DNA of 22,651 nt, taken from the NCBI GenBank assembly GCA_947377705.1, contig CANCGU010000011.1, positions 1-22,651 on the forward strand. Reading direction: 5' to 3'. Shown one piece after another: positions 7,480 through 17,048 of the stretch. A program made the translations under genes and the position numbers. The notes under the pieces are model-generated. The model worked only from the letters and a program-made list of their open reading frames with translations. It was not told the origin of the DNA and made no database searches. Every line of letters begins with the position of its first letter. The first letter of the stretch is position 1. This DNA is from Comamonadaceae bacterium (GTDB lineage Bacteria; Pseudomonadota; Gammaproteobacteria; Burkholderiales; Burkholderiaceae).

Positions 7480-8457
7480 TTAGTCAGCCTTGATGTTGCT
7501 GGCTTTGATGATGGGACCCCACTTGGCGCGCTCTTTGGCTGCGTACTCACCCATTTGTTTGGGTGAGCTAGGAATAGCTTCTAGGCCCAGCACTTGCAAG
7601 CGTGCTTTGACTTCCGTGGTGTTGAGGGCGGTTAACAAGGCGTTGTTCAGTAGGTTGATGGCTTCAACTGGGGTGCCAGCGGGTACAACCAAACCTTGCC
7701 ATGCATAGGCCTCAAAGTTTTTCAACCCTTGTTCACTGAGCGTTGGGATGCTCTCGAAGTTCTTCACGCGCTTGGCGCTGGCAACGCCGATGGGGCGCAA
7801 TTTGCCGGAGGTGATGAATTGGTAACCGCTGGCCGTGTCCACAAACATCATGGGCACTTGACCTGCGACCACGTCTTGCACCGCAGGCGCTGCGCCACGG
7901 TAGGGTATGTGCGATAGGTTCACGCCTGCCATTTCGCGGAACAACTCGGTGGCTAAGTGGTGGGGGCTACCTGCGCCTGGTGTGGCGTAGCTCACGCCAT
8001 TGGCTTGGCTCTTCGCCCAAACGATGAGCTCTTTCAAATTATGCGCTGGCACATTGGGGTTGACGACCAAGATCATCGGAAAACGCACGGTCAAGCCGAC
8101 CGGGGCGAAGTCTTTTTCGACGTTGTAGCTGAGTTTGCTGTAGATGAAGGGATTGGCCGCCAAGGTGCCTGTATCTGCCGACATCAGCACATAGCCATCG
8201 GCTTTGGCGCGTGCCACATACTCAGCGCCGATATTGGTTGCAGCACCCGGTTTATTAACGATGACCATGCTTTGGCCTAGCACTGTGCCCATGGCTTGTC
8301 CCAGTGAACGAGCCACTGTGTCCGTGCCACCGCCTGGGGCGTAAGGTACCACCCATTCGATCGTGCGGTTAGGGTAGGTTTGAGCCCCACTGAGGGCGCT
8401 AATTGCAGCCAAACTGGCGGCCAATGCAAAACGTAGGTAGTGTTTCATGGACAACAT
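7480..8457 (-). CDS. Bug/TctC-type tripartite tricarboxylate transporter substrate-binding protein
   Basis: This is a periplasmic solute-binding protein of the Bug family, abundant in Bordetella and Comamonadaceae. The 325-aa precursor starts with a signal peptide (M-K-H-Y-L-R, then F-A-L-A-A-S-L-A-A-I-S-A-L-S-G-A, cleavage probably before QTYPNR). Family hallmarks follow: W-V-V-P-Y-A-P-G-G-G-T-D, I-V-N-K-P-G-A-A-T-N-I-G, Y-A-T-P-G-A-G-S-P-H-H-L-A, and H-I-P-Y-R-G-A-A-P-A-V-Q-D. ATG 8448 is an alternative start nine bases downstream; neither has a clear Shine-Dalgarno. No TctA/TctB membrane partners are in the window. Being first in the aromatic operon, it probably binds an aromatic or carboxylic acid for uptake or sensing, which is inferred from context. 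Confidence 0.92.
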   Translation of the reverse strand: MLSMKHYLRFALAASLAAISALSGAQTYPNRTIEWVVPYAPGGGTDTVARSLGQAMGTVLGQSMVIVNKPGAATNIGAEYVARAKADGYVLMSADTGTLAANPFIYSKLSYNVEKDFAPVGLTVRFPMILVVNPNVPAHNLKELIVWAKSQANGVSYATPGAGSPHHLATELFREMAGVNLSHIPYRGAAPAVQDVVAGQVPMMFVDTASGYQFITSGKLRPIGVASAKRVKNFESIPTLSEQGLKNFEAYAWQGLVVPAGTPVEAINLLNNALLTALNTTEVKARLQVLGLEAIPSSPKQMGEYAAKERAKWGPIIKASNIKAD

Positions 8458-8501
8458 AAGAAGATCTCGCTGAAGGAATTTGGGTTGAGAACGCAGGGGA
8501 T

Positions 8502-8529
8502 ATTATGATCAATATAGTTGCGCGCGCAA
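8502..8529 (-). promoter_or_regulatory. Predicted sigma70 promoter of the aromatic operon
   Basis: Read on the - strand, a -35-like TTGCGC (8529-8524) is separated by 16 nt from CATAAT (8507-8502), five of six matches to the -10 consensus. With a 17-nt spacer the hexamer would be ATAATA. A start of transcription near 8495 would leave a leader of about 38 nt before ATG 8457. The -35 lies inside the 18-bp palindrome, so a bound repressor would block RNA polymerase. Predicted by eye only. Confidence 0.6.
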
Positions 8530-8532
8530 CTA
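8515..8532. promoter_or_regulatory. Operator 1: perfect 18-bp palindrome, probable MarR site
   Basis: TAGTTGCGCGCGCAACTA is a perfect 18-bp inverted repeat with no spacer. It covers the -35 of the predicted operon promoter. Length and symmetry fit a dimeric MarR-family protein. The same core (GTTGCG, two bases, CGCAAC) recurs at 8549-8562. Confidence 0.78.
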
Positions 8533-8548
8533 GGTGTTTACACCGATG

Positions 8549-8562
8549 GTTGCGTGCGCAAC
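8549..8562. promoter_or_regulatory. Operator 2: second copy of the GTTGCG-N2-CGCAAC motif
   Basis: GTTGCGTGCGCAAC has perfect 6-bp arms around a central TG and differs from the core of operator 1 only in that centre. The two centres are 32 bp apart, about three helical turns, so two dimers would sit on the same face. A separate inverted repeat, GGTGT-TT-ACACC, lies between them at 8533-8544. Confidence 0.72.
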
Positions 8563-8636
8563 AAAATACAGTCTGAGAGGTGGCGGACATGCGATAGCCC
8601 CTCCAGAGTGAAGGTTAGGGCCTAGCTCTTACACTT
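8563..8636. other. Leader region before ygiQ
   Basis: This is the + strand leader of the radical SAM gene. I see no convincing -35/-10 pair and no Shine-Dalgarno before ATG 8637. An imperfect inverted repeat is present (TAGCCCCT near 8594-8601 against AGGGCCTA near 8617-8624, 7 of 8 matching). The ygiQ promoter may overlap the MarR operators to its left, in which case the regulator could also affect ygiQ. Confidence 0.35.
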
Positions 8637-10994
8637 ATGCCCTTCATGAATGCCTTCGCCGACGTCTCCCTTTTCCCCCGCAACGCCAAGCCGCTGACCA
8701 GTTACCGCAAGTACTGGGCGGCCCGTTTTGGCACGGCCCCGTTTTTGCCGATGTCGCGCGAGGAAATGACGCAACTGGGTTGGGACAGCTGTGACATCAT
8801 CATCGTCACCGGCGACGCGTATGTCGACCACCCCAGCTTTGGCATGGCGGTGATTGGCCGCATGTTGGAAAACCAAGGTTTTCGCGTCGGCATCATTGCG
8901 CAACCCGATTGGCAAAGTGCCGAGCCTTTCAAAGCCTTGGGTAAACCGAACCTGTTTTTTGGCGTGACCGCCGGCAACATGGATTCGATGATCAACCGCT
9001 ACACAGCCGACCGCAAAATTCGCAGCGACGACGCCTACACGCCGGGCGACGTGGGCGGCAAACGCCCAGACCGTGCTGCGCTGGTGTACAGCCAACGCTG
9101 CAAAGAAGCTTTCAACGATGTGCCGATTGTGTTGGGCGGCATCGAGGGCTCGCTACGCCGCATTGCGCATTACGACTATTGGTCAGACAAGGTGCGCCGC
9201 TCCATCGTGGTGGACAGCAAATGTGATTTGCTGTTGTACGGCAACGCCGAACGCGCCATTGTGGAAATCGCGCACCGCTTGGCGGCCAAAGAGCCCGTGC
9301 AAGACATCACCGATGTGCGAGGCACGGCCTTTGTACGCCGCGAAACACCTGAAGGTTGGTTTGAGATTGACTCGTCCAGCATTGACGTGCCGGGCAGGGT
9401 AGAGGCGCACGTCAACCCGTATTTGATGGTGAGCGAACAAGCCAAGGCCCAAGGCGAAACCTGTGCGCGTGAGGACGAAGCCAACGCCGTGGCCGAAGCG
9501 GTCAATGCACAAGCAGGTGGCAAAGCTGAAGCGGGTTTCACCGTTTCTCCACTCAACTTTGTGCCTAACCCTGCATTCCAAGGCAAAGGCAAGCTCAAAG
9601 TGCCACCGCGTGAGCGCAGCGTGATTCGCTTGCCCGCGTACGAACAAGTTAAGTCCGACCCGATTCTCTATGCCCACGCCAACCGTGTGCTGCATTTAGA
9701 AACCAACCCCGGCAATGCCCGCGCGTTGGTGCAAGCCCACGGCGAAGGCCACACCGCACGCGATGTGTGGGTCAACCCGCCGCCCATCCCGCTGACCACC
9801 GCCGAGATGGACCATGTGTTTGACTTGCCCTATGCCCGCAGCCCACATCCCGCCTATGCAGATGACAATGGCAGCCATGACGGCGAGACCAAAATCCCAG
9901 CGTGGGAGATGATTCGCTTCAGCGTCAACATCATGCGCGGTTGTTTTGGCGGCTGCACGTTTTGCTCCATCACCGAGCACGAAGGCCGCATCATCCAAAG
10001 CCGCAGTGAAGAGTCAGTGATTCGTGAGATTGAAGACATCCGCGACAAAGTGTCGGGCTTCACGGGTGTCATTTCAGACCTCGGTGGCCCCACGGCCAAC
10101 ATGTACCGCTTGGGTTGCAAGAGCCCCGAAATTGAGGCCGCGTGTCGCAAACCGAGCTGCGTGTACCCCGGCATTTGCCAAAACTTAGGTACCAACCACA
10201 CGCCGCTCATCAATATTTATCGCAGAGCCCGTGCGCTCAAAGGCATCAAAAAAATCTTGATTGGCTCAGGCCTGCGTTACGACTTGGCCGTGAAGTCGCC
10301 CGAGTATGTGAAAGAGCTGGTGCAGCACCACGTAGGCGGCTACCTCAAAATTGCGCCCGAGCACACCGAGGGCGGGCCGCTGTCGAAGATGATGAAGCCT
10401 GGCATTGGTAGCTACGACAAGTTCAAACAGATGTTTGACAAATACAGTGAAGAGGTGGGGAAAAAACAATTCCTTATCCCGTACTTCATTGCAGCTCATC
10501 CCGGCACCAGCGACGAAGACATGATGAACTTGGCCCTGTGGCTCAAGCGCAATGGCTTTCGCGCCGACCAAGTGCAAACCTTCTACCCCAGCCCGATGGC
10601 CACGGCCACAGCCATGTACCACTCGGGCCGCAATCCGCTAGGGCGTATCACGCGCAACAGCGAAACAGTCGACGTGGTACGCGGCGAACGTCGCCGCCGC
10701 TTGCACAAAGCCTTCTTGCGTTATCACGATGCCAACAACTGGCCTTTGTTGCGCGAAGCCTTGAAAGCCATGGGCCGAGCTGACCTGATTGGCAATGGCA
10801 AGCAGCATTTGATTCCTACCTTCCAACCCTTGACCGATGGCGGCTACACCAGTGCGCGTCGCAAGAACAGCACTGTTACGCCTAAAGCGGGTGTCGTTAA
10901 GGCCGGTTTTGTCAAGCCTTCTATGCGCAACGAGCCGACCAAAGGTCGCTTGCTGACACAGCACACGGGTTTGCCACCACGCAAGAAAAAATAA
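8637..10994 (+). CDS. ygiQ: YgiQ-family radical SAM protein
   Basis: This is a large cytoplasmic radical SAM enzyme of the UPF0313/YgiQ family, whose reaction is not established. The 785 residues begin with the family N-terminal domain (P-L-T-S-Y-R-K-Y-W, then [18 protein letters not shown]). The 4Fe-4S binding motif C-x3-C-x2-C is at C436, C440 and C443 in [19 protein letters not shown]. The DUF3362-like C-terminal part contains [16 protein letters not shown]. coli YgiQ is about 740 aa; the extra length here is mostly an Ala/Glu-rich stretch around residues 280-300 and a basic tail. The tail ends in K-K-K, and those A-rich codons double as the T run of the convergent toxin terminator. Confidence 0.93.
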   Translation: MPFMNAFADVSLFPRNAKPLTSYRKYWAARFGTAPFLPMSREEMTQLGWDSCDIIIVTGDAYVDHPSFGMAVIGRMLENQGFRVGIIAQPDWQSAEPFKALGKPNLFFGVTAGNMDSMINRYTADRKIRSDDAYTPGDVGGKRPDRAALVYSQRCKEAFNDVPIVLGGIEGSLRRIAHYDYWSDKVRRSIVVDSKCDLLLYGNAERAIVEIAHRLAAKEPVQDITDVRGTAFVRRETPEGWFEIDSSSIDVPGRVEAHVNPYLMVSEQAKAQGETCAREDEANAVAEAVNAQAGGKAEAGFTVSPLNFVPNPAFQGKGKLKVPPRERSVIRLPAYEQVKSDPILYAHANRVLHLETNPGNARALVQAHGEGHTARDVWVNPPPIPLTTAEMDHVFDLPYARSPHPAYADDNGSHDGETKIPAWEMIRFSVNIMRGCFGGCTFCSITEHEGRIIQSRSEESVIREIEDIRDKVSGFTGVISDLGGPTANMYRLGCKSPEIEAACRKPSCVYPGICQNLGTNHTPLINIYRRARALKGIKKILIGSGLRYDLAVKSPEYVKELVQHHVGGYLKIAPEHTEGGPLSKMMKPGIGSYDKFKQMFDKYSEEVGKKQFLIPYFIAAHPGTSDEDMMNLALWLKRNGFRADQVQTFYPSPMATATAMYHSGRNPLGRITRNSETVDVVRGERRRRLHKAFLRYHDANNWPLLREALKAMGRADLIGNGKQHLIPTFQPLTDGGYTSARRKNSTVTPKAGVVKAGFVKPSMRNEPTKGRLLTQHTGLPPRKKK

Positions 10995-11029
10995 CGCGAA
11001 TCAGCGTCAGTGATAGCCGCGTTCGCGTT
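10983..11029 (-). terminator. Intrinsic terminator of the toxin-antitoxin operon
   Basis: The 8-bp inverted repeat AACGCGAA (10993-11000) / TTCGCGTT (11022-11029) encloses a 21-nt loop. On the - strand it is followed by TATTTTTTCTT (10992 downward), which gives the expected stem plus T run. The T run is the complement of the lysine codons at the end of ygiQ, and the far arm lies within the last codons of the toxin gene. The loop is long, so this is less certain than a compact hairpin. Confidence 0.55.
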
Positions 11030-11297
11030 GATGCCGAATGGCTAGCACAATGACTAAGTCAGTTGCTTCGTCATAGTCATATAGAGCCAAGTAGCCTGTT
11101 TTCCCTCTGGATATGACCAGTTCCCGCAGACCTTGTTCTACGAGTCGTCCAATCAGTGGATGGTCATTGAGAATTTTCAGGGCATCGACCACCAAGTCAA
11201 CTGTGGCAACGGCATCTTCTGAATGTTCAGCTAATAAAAAATCCACCAATTGCGCTAAGTCCTCAGCTGCATCATTGGAAAGAAGGTGGCGGGTCAT
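11007..11297 (-). CDS. parE: RelE/ParE-superfamily toxin
   Basis: The 96-aa protein has the ParE pattern: N-terminal helices (S-N-D-A-A-E-D-L-A-Q-L-V-D-F-L), the middle motif H-P-L-I-G-R-L-V-E-Q-G-L-R-E-L-V-I-S, and the end strands Y-L-A-L-Y-D-Y-D-E-A-T-D-L-V-I-V-L-A-I-R-H-Q-R-E. The R-E-L segment, aromatic strand and terminal I-R-H-x-R-E are typical of this superfamily. ParE members poison DNA gyrase, while RelE members cut ribosome-bound mRNA; the H-x-R-E ending and overall pattern favour ParE, but the target is unproven. The ATG overlaps the antitoxin stop by 4 bp (ATGA), so translation is coupled. The gene converges on ygiQ with 12 bp between them. Confidence 0.87.
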   Translation of the reverse strand: MTRHLLSNDAAEDLAQLVDFLLAEHSEDAVATVDLVVDALKILNDHPLIGRLVEQGLRELVISRGKTGYLALYDYDEATDLVIVLAIRHQRERGYH

Positions 11298-11596
11298 TTG
11301 CCGCTGGTAATGAAGTTTTCAATGCCCACAGCTTGTGGGCGCTTGGCAACTTGGCCTCGAACTTTGGCTTTGAGGTAGTCGCCAAAAGCCGCACCATCTA
11401 CCACCAAGCCAGTTTTGGCGACGTGTTGACGTGAGGCCAACGCTTGCTCAATGAGGGTTTGCCGAGTTTCAGCTTGTTCAACCGCATCTTCAATCGCATG
11501 CACCATCAGGGCATGTGGAGTTAGCCCAAGATTTTGAGCTGCGGTTTGCACGCGATCGCGTGTGCTGTCGGAGAGTTTGACTGAGATGGTGGCCAT
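11294..11596 (-). CDS. Ribbon-helix-helix antitoxin (ParD/CopG-like)
   Basis: The protein has 100 aa. Residues 2-45 (A-T-I-S-V-K-L-S-D-S-T-R-D-R-V-Q-T-A-A, then L-T-P-H-A-L-M-V-H-A-I-E-D-A-V) form a ribbon-helix-helix DNA-binding domain. The rest is a flexible, polar region that would wrap the toxin. ATG 11596 is chosen over 11608 because GGAGG (11606-11602) lies 5 nt upstream of it and overlaps the upstream ATG. As in other type II modules it should neutralise the toxin and repress its own promoter, probably at the palindrome 11623-11638. Confidence 0.87.
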   Translation of the reverse strand: MATISVKLSDSTRDRVQTAAQNLGLTPHALMVHAIEDAVEQAETRQTLIEQALASRQHVAKTGLVVDGAAFGDYLKAKVRGQVAKRPQAVGIENFITSGK

Positions 11597-11621
11597 GCAT
11601 ACCTCCAAAGAAGAATGGATG

Positions 11622-11651
11622 ATGTTACCTAGGTAACACCTTCCATGTCAA
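11622..11651 (-). promoter_or_regulatory. Predicted promoter of the toxin-antitoxin operon
   Basis: On the - strand a perfect consensus -35 TTGACA (11651-11646) is followed after 18 nt by TAACAT (11627-11622), a four-of-six -10. The transcript would start near 11615, giving a leader of about 19 nt that carries GGAGG. The -35 starts only 21 bp beyond the smpB stop codon. Confidence 0.68.
11623..11638. promoter_or_regulatory. Perfect 16-bp palindrome, probable antitoxin operator
   Basis: TGTTACCTAGGTAACA is a perfect inverted repeat. It overlaps the -10 and spacer of the promoter, which is where ribbon-helix-helix antitoxins usually bind to shut off their own operon. A further inverted repeat AACTTA-N7-TAAGTT at 11650-11668 overlaps the -35 side and could be a second site or a remnant hairpin after smpB. 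Confidence 0.7.
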
Positions 11652-11672
11652 CTTAGACCTGTTAAGTTAAAT

Positions 11673-12149
11673 TTAGCGACTGCGTGACTTCATCGCACGC
11701 TCCACCTCGCGTTTGCCTTCGCGATCTTTGATGGTGTCACGTTTGTCGTGCTCGGCCTTGCCTTTGGCCAGTGCGATTTCGCATTTGATCTTGCCGTTTT
11801 TCCAATGCAGGTTGACGGGCACCAGCGTGTGGCCTTTTTGCTCGACCTTGCCGATGAGACGTTTGATTTCGTCCTTCTTCATCAGAAGCTTCTTGGTGCG
11901 CACTTTGTCCGGCGTCACATGGCTGGACGCCGTGTGCAGCGGGTTAATTTGGCAACCAATCAAATACAGTTCGCCATCGCGAATCACCACATAGCCATCG
12001 GTGAGTTGTACCTTGCCTTCACGGGCGGCCTTGACTTCCCAGCCTTCGAGCACCATGCCTGCCTCGAACTTTTCTTCGAAGAAGTAGTTGTACGCCGCCT
12101 TTTTGTTGTCAGCGATGCGCGATTGAGTTGCAGGTTTTTTGGTAGCCAT
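11673..12149 (-). CDS. smpB: SsrA (tmRNA)-binding protein SmpB
   Basis: SmpB binds tmRNA and delivers it to stalled ribosomes for trans-translation. The 158-aa protein shows the family features: [17 protein letters not shown], then [21 protein letters not shown], then L-I-G-C-Q-I-N-P-L. The basic C-terminal tail [10 protein letters not shown] enters the empty mRNA channel. Length is normal. The tmRNA gene itself is not in the window. The gene is divergent from ratA, as in many beta- and gammaproteobacteria. Confidence 0.97.
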   Translation of the reverse strand: MATKKPATQSRIADNKKAAYNYFFEEKFEAGMVLEGWEVKAAREGKVQLTDGYVVIRDGELYLIGCQINPLHTASSHVTPDKVRTKKLLMKKDEIKRLIGKVEQKGHTLVPVNLHWKNGKIKCEIALAKGKAEHDKRDTIKDREGKREVERAMKSRSR

Positions 12150-12196
12150 TTAAGTAATGTGGGGACAGTAGAGCTTCTTACAATGTGGACCATTCT

Positions 12197-12649
12197 ATGA
12201 AAACCGTACACAAGTCAGTTCTTATTTGGTTCAGCGCTGAAGAAATGTTTGCGCTGGTCACCGATGTAGCCCGTTATCCTGAGTTTTTACCTTGGTGCGA
12301 CCGCGCCGGTGTGCTCGAAAAACATGCCGATGGTGCGACGGCCCAAGTGGGTATGACCTTCGGGGGCTTTCATAAAAGCTTCACCACGCGCAACATCCAC
12401 ATCGAGGGACGCCAAGTCAAGCTAGAGCTGGTCGATGGGCCGTTTAAGCATTTAGACGGCACTTGGGATTTCCATCCGCTTCTCGATCCCAACACCCAAG
12501 AACCCCAACGCGCTTGCCGCATCGAGCTGACCTTGAACTACGCATTCGAGAGCATGTTTGGCAGTTTGGTGGGCCCCGTGTTCGACAAAATTGCAGCCAC
12601 CTTGGTGGATGCTTTTGTGAAGCGCGCAGAACAGGTTTACGTCGCGTGA
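12197..12649 (+). CDS. ratA: RatA/Coq10-like START-domain protein
   Basis: This is a 150-aa member of the SRPBCC (polyketide cyclase/START) family. It begins M-K-T-V-H-K-S-V-L-I-W-F-S-A-E-E-M-F-A-L-V-T-D-V and then P-E-F-L-P-W-C-D, the hallmark of RatA and the Coq10 group. The C-terminal helix D-K-I-A-A-T-L-V-D-A-F-V-K-R-A is also typical. E. coli RatA was described as blocking 70S assembly, while Coq10 relatives bind quinones; the physiological role here is open. A GTG at 12185 is in frame but follows TACAAT directly, so ATG 12197 is preferred. The gene is divergent from smpB, and rnfH overlaps its end. Confidence 0.9.
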   Translation: MKTVHKSVLIWFSAEEMFALVTDVARYPEFLPWCDRAGVLEKHADGATAQVGMTFGGFHKSFTTRNIHIEGRQVKLELVDGPFKHLDGTWDFHPLLDPNTQEPQRACRIELTLNYAFESMFGSLVGPVFDKIAATLVDAFVKRAEQVYVA

Positions 12650-13005
12650 GCATTAGCCCCGCAACCCTTACCATCAGCGTGATGTATTCACCAGCGCCTC
12701 GCGTGGTGCACGAGCGTGTGCTGCCCCTTAGTGCAGGCATGACCGTGATGCAAGCATTGCAGCAAAGTGGTTTGCTTTCTGAGTGCCCAGAAATTGACCT
12801 CAGCCAGACCGAAGCCTTTACCGTGTGCATTTGGGGCAAGAAAACTGCCCCCGACCATGTGCTGCGCGACTTGGATCGCCTCGAAATTTGCCGCCCACTG
12901 ACCGTCGACCCCAAGGTCGCACGTCGTGAGCGTTTCCAAAAGCAAGGCTCTACCCGCGCGGGCTTGTTCTCCAAGCGCCGTGCAGGCGCTAAGCCTGGCT
13001 ATTAA
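12646..13005 (+). CDS. rnfH: RnfH-family ubiquitin-fold protein
   Basis: The 119-aa protein of the RnfH family has a beta-grasp fold: I-S-V-M-Y-S-P-A-P-R-V-V-H-E-R-V-L-P-L-S-A-G-M-T-V, then A-F-T-V-C-I-W-G-K-K, then D-H-V-L-R-D-L-D-R-L-E-I-C-R-P-L-T-V-D-P-K-V-A-R-R-E-R. The R-P-L-x-x-D-P-K-x-x-R-x-x-R ending is diagnostic. The GTG at 12646 overlaps the ratA stop (GTGA). The frame is open farther upstream inside ratA, which I disregard. The function of the family is unclear. The smpB-ratA-rnfH neighbourhood is conserved. The basic tail is somewhat longer than usual. Confidence 0.9.
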   Translation: MSISPATLTISVMYSPAPRVVHERVLPLSAGMTVMQALQQSGLLSECPEIDLSQTEAFTVCIWGKKTAPDHVLRDLDRLEICRPLTVDPKVARRERFQKQGSTRAGLFSKRRAGAKPGY

Positions 13006-13025
13006 ATCTTTATCCGGCCTAATTT

Positions 13026-14045
13026 ATGACTCAAAACCTTTGGCCTACGTGTGGCTATTCACTGCTAGCCCACAACGACACGGGCCATTTGGTGGTGACG
13101 GACGACTTTTTGCGTTTTCTTTTAGAGCGCCCTGAGCTGGCCCCCATCGCCACCTCATGTGCCGCCGAAGTCGCGTTACATCACAGCTTGGTTGAGCAGC
13201 CGCGTCGTGAAGTGACAGCCCGAGAACTGGCGCAACTCCAAGACAAAGACGCTGCCGACAACTACGCCGTGTGGCTGCGTTTTCGCCAGCGCATCACCAC
13301 GTTGCCCACGCTAGAAGCCAGCTACATTGCCTTGTTCAAAGGTGAGGGTGTGGACGTGCCGCCGCTTTTGGTACAGCACATCTCGCACATCTTGTTGCGC
13401 CATGTGTTGGGCGAAGCGCCTACGGCTATGCAAGCCCGCGTTGCTGAGATGCTGATGCACACGCAAAAAGTCACCGTTCTCGAAGACGGCTCGGTCATGG
13501 CGGCTGACGATGAGACGGTAGAGCGCCACGCCACACAAAGTGGCTTTGGCTCGATTGGTGAGCTGCTTAAGCAAGGTGGCATCACACTGCGCAGCGTGGA
13601 CTTGGATGTGCTCAACGAGGACAACCAAGACGCGTATTGGCCCCGTAGCGAGAGTTTTGATTGGGTGGTCAGCCTCAACCGTGGGCAACCCGCGTTGCAC
13701 GCGCTGTGCGAGGTATTGGCTAAGTGGGTGCAGCACTTCTTGGGCGTGCAGGTGCGCATCCAAACCGAGCGCGAAATCAACGACGACCACTGGGTGTGGC
13801 ATGTAGGCTTAGACGCCCAAGCCAGCGGTGTGCTGAACGACCTCTACCAAGGCAAAGAGGTGGATGCAGAGCGCATGGAGCGTTTGCTATGTTTGTTCAA
13901 GTTGGAGTTTGTGGAGCCCAACGACATGCTGACCGAAGTGCGCGGCAAGCCCGTGTACTTGGCCATGGCGGTCGATGCCAACCAGCGCTTGAAGCTTAAG
14001 CCACAAAACTTGTTACTCAATTTGCCGCTGGCCAAGCGGTCTTAA
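13026..14045 (+). CDS. Conserved hypothetical protein (DUF6352-like)
   Basis: This 339-aa soluble protein has no signal peptide or membrane segment. From memory it resembles the Burkholderiales family DUF6352, with an N-terminus of the type W-P-T-C-G-Y, a middle D-A-Y-W-P-R-S-E-S-F-D-W and an ending L-K-L-K-P-Q-N-L-L-L-N-L-P-L-A. No catalytic motif is evident. Repeated W/H-rich strands (D-D-H-W-V-W-H-V-G-L-D-A-Q-A-S) suggest a compact mixed fold. It starts 20 bp after rnfH and is probably cotranscribed with ratA-rnfH. Function unknown. Confidence 0.78.
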   Translation: MTQNLWPTCGYSLLAHNDTGHLVVTDDFLRFLLERPELAPIATSCAAEVALHHSLVEQPRREVTARELAQLQDKDAADNYAVWLRFRQRITTLPTLEASYIALFKGEGVDVPPLLVQHISHILLRHVLGEAPTAMQARVAEMLMHTQKVTVLEDGSVMAADDETVERHATQSGFGSIGELLKQGGITLRSVDLDVLNEDNQDAYWPRSESFDWVVSLNRGQPALHALCEVLAKWVQHFLGVQVRIQTEREINDDHWVWHVGLDAQASGVLNDLYQGKEVDAERMERLLCLFKLEFVEPNDMLTEVRGKPVYLAMAVDANQRLKLKPQNLLLNLPLAKRS

Positions 14046-14057
14046 CTTTTGCCAACC

Positions 14058-14076
14058 GTGCCGCAGAAGGCGGCAC
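14058..14076. terminator. Hairpin between convergent genes
   Basis: A perfect 7-bp stem, GTGCCGC (14058-14064) and GCGGCAC (14070-14076), with loop AGAAG lies between the stops of the DUF6352-like gene and the TolC-family gene. There is no clear T run on either side, so it may be a weak bidirectional terminator or an mRNA-end stabiliser. Confidence 0.5.
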
Positions 14077-14092
14077 TCAAACGCTCAGGCGC

Positions 14093-16956
<2,864 letters not shown>

Positions 16957-16975
16957 GCGTTAAGTGTTCAAACGT

Positions 16976-17005
16976 AAGCCACCTCAAGGGGTGGCTTTCT
17001 TTTTT
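16976..17005 (+). terminator. Intrinsic terminator of guaB
   Basis: A perfect 8-bp stem, AAGCCACC (16976-16983) and GGTGGCTT (16990-16997), with loop TCAAGG is followed by TCTTTTTT to 17005. It would end guaB transcripts before guaA, which therefore needs its own promoter or read-through. Confidence 0.88.
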
Positions 17006-17048
17006 GAGACAATAGAGCATTAGGCCATTTGAAGGCCCTTTTTTATTT

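Noticed and set aside
7467..7550. N-terminal extension of the MarR regulator
   Set aside because: The 28 extra residues overlap the Bug gene, are low-complexity Ser/Pro/Lys, and exceed the family's normal length.
11623..11638. 16-bp palindrome as a mobile-element or attachment site
   Set aside because: No integrase, flanking direct repeat or insertion sequence is nearby; its position over a toxin-antitoxin promoter explains it better.
11650..11668. Inverted repeat AACTTA-N7-TAAGTT as an smpB terminator
   Set aside because: No T run follows on the smpB strand and the -35 of the toxin-antitoxin promoter overlaps it; kept only as a possible operator half.
11748..12200. 150-codon + strand frame opposite smpB
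   Set aside because: Antisense shadow of smpB; composition follows the complementary codons and no start signal is present.
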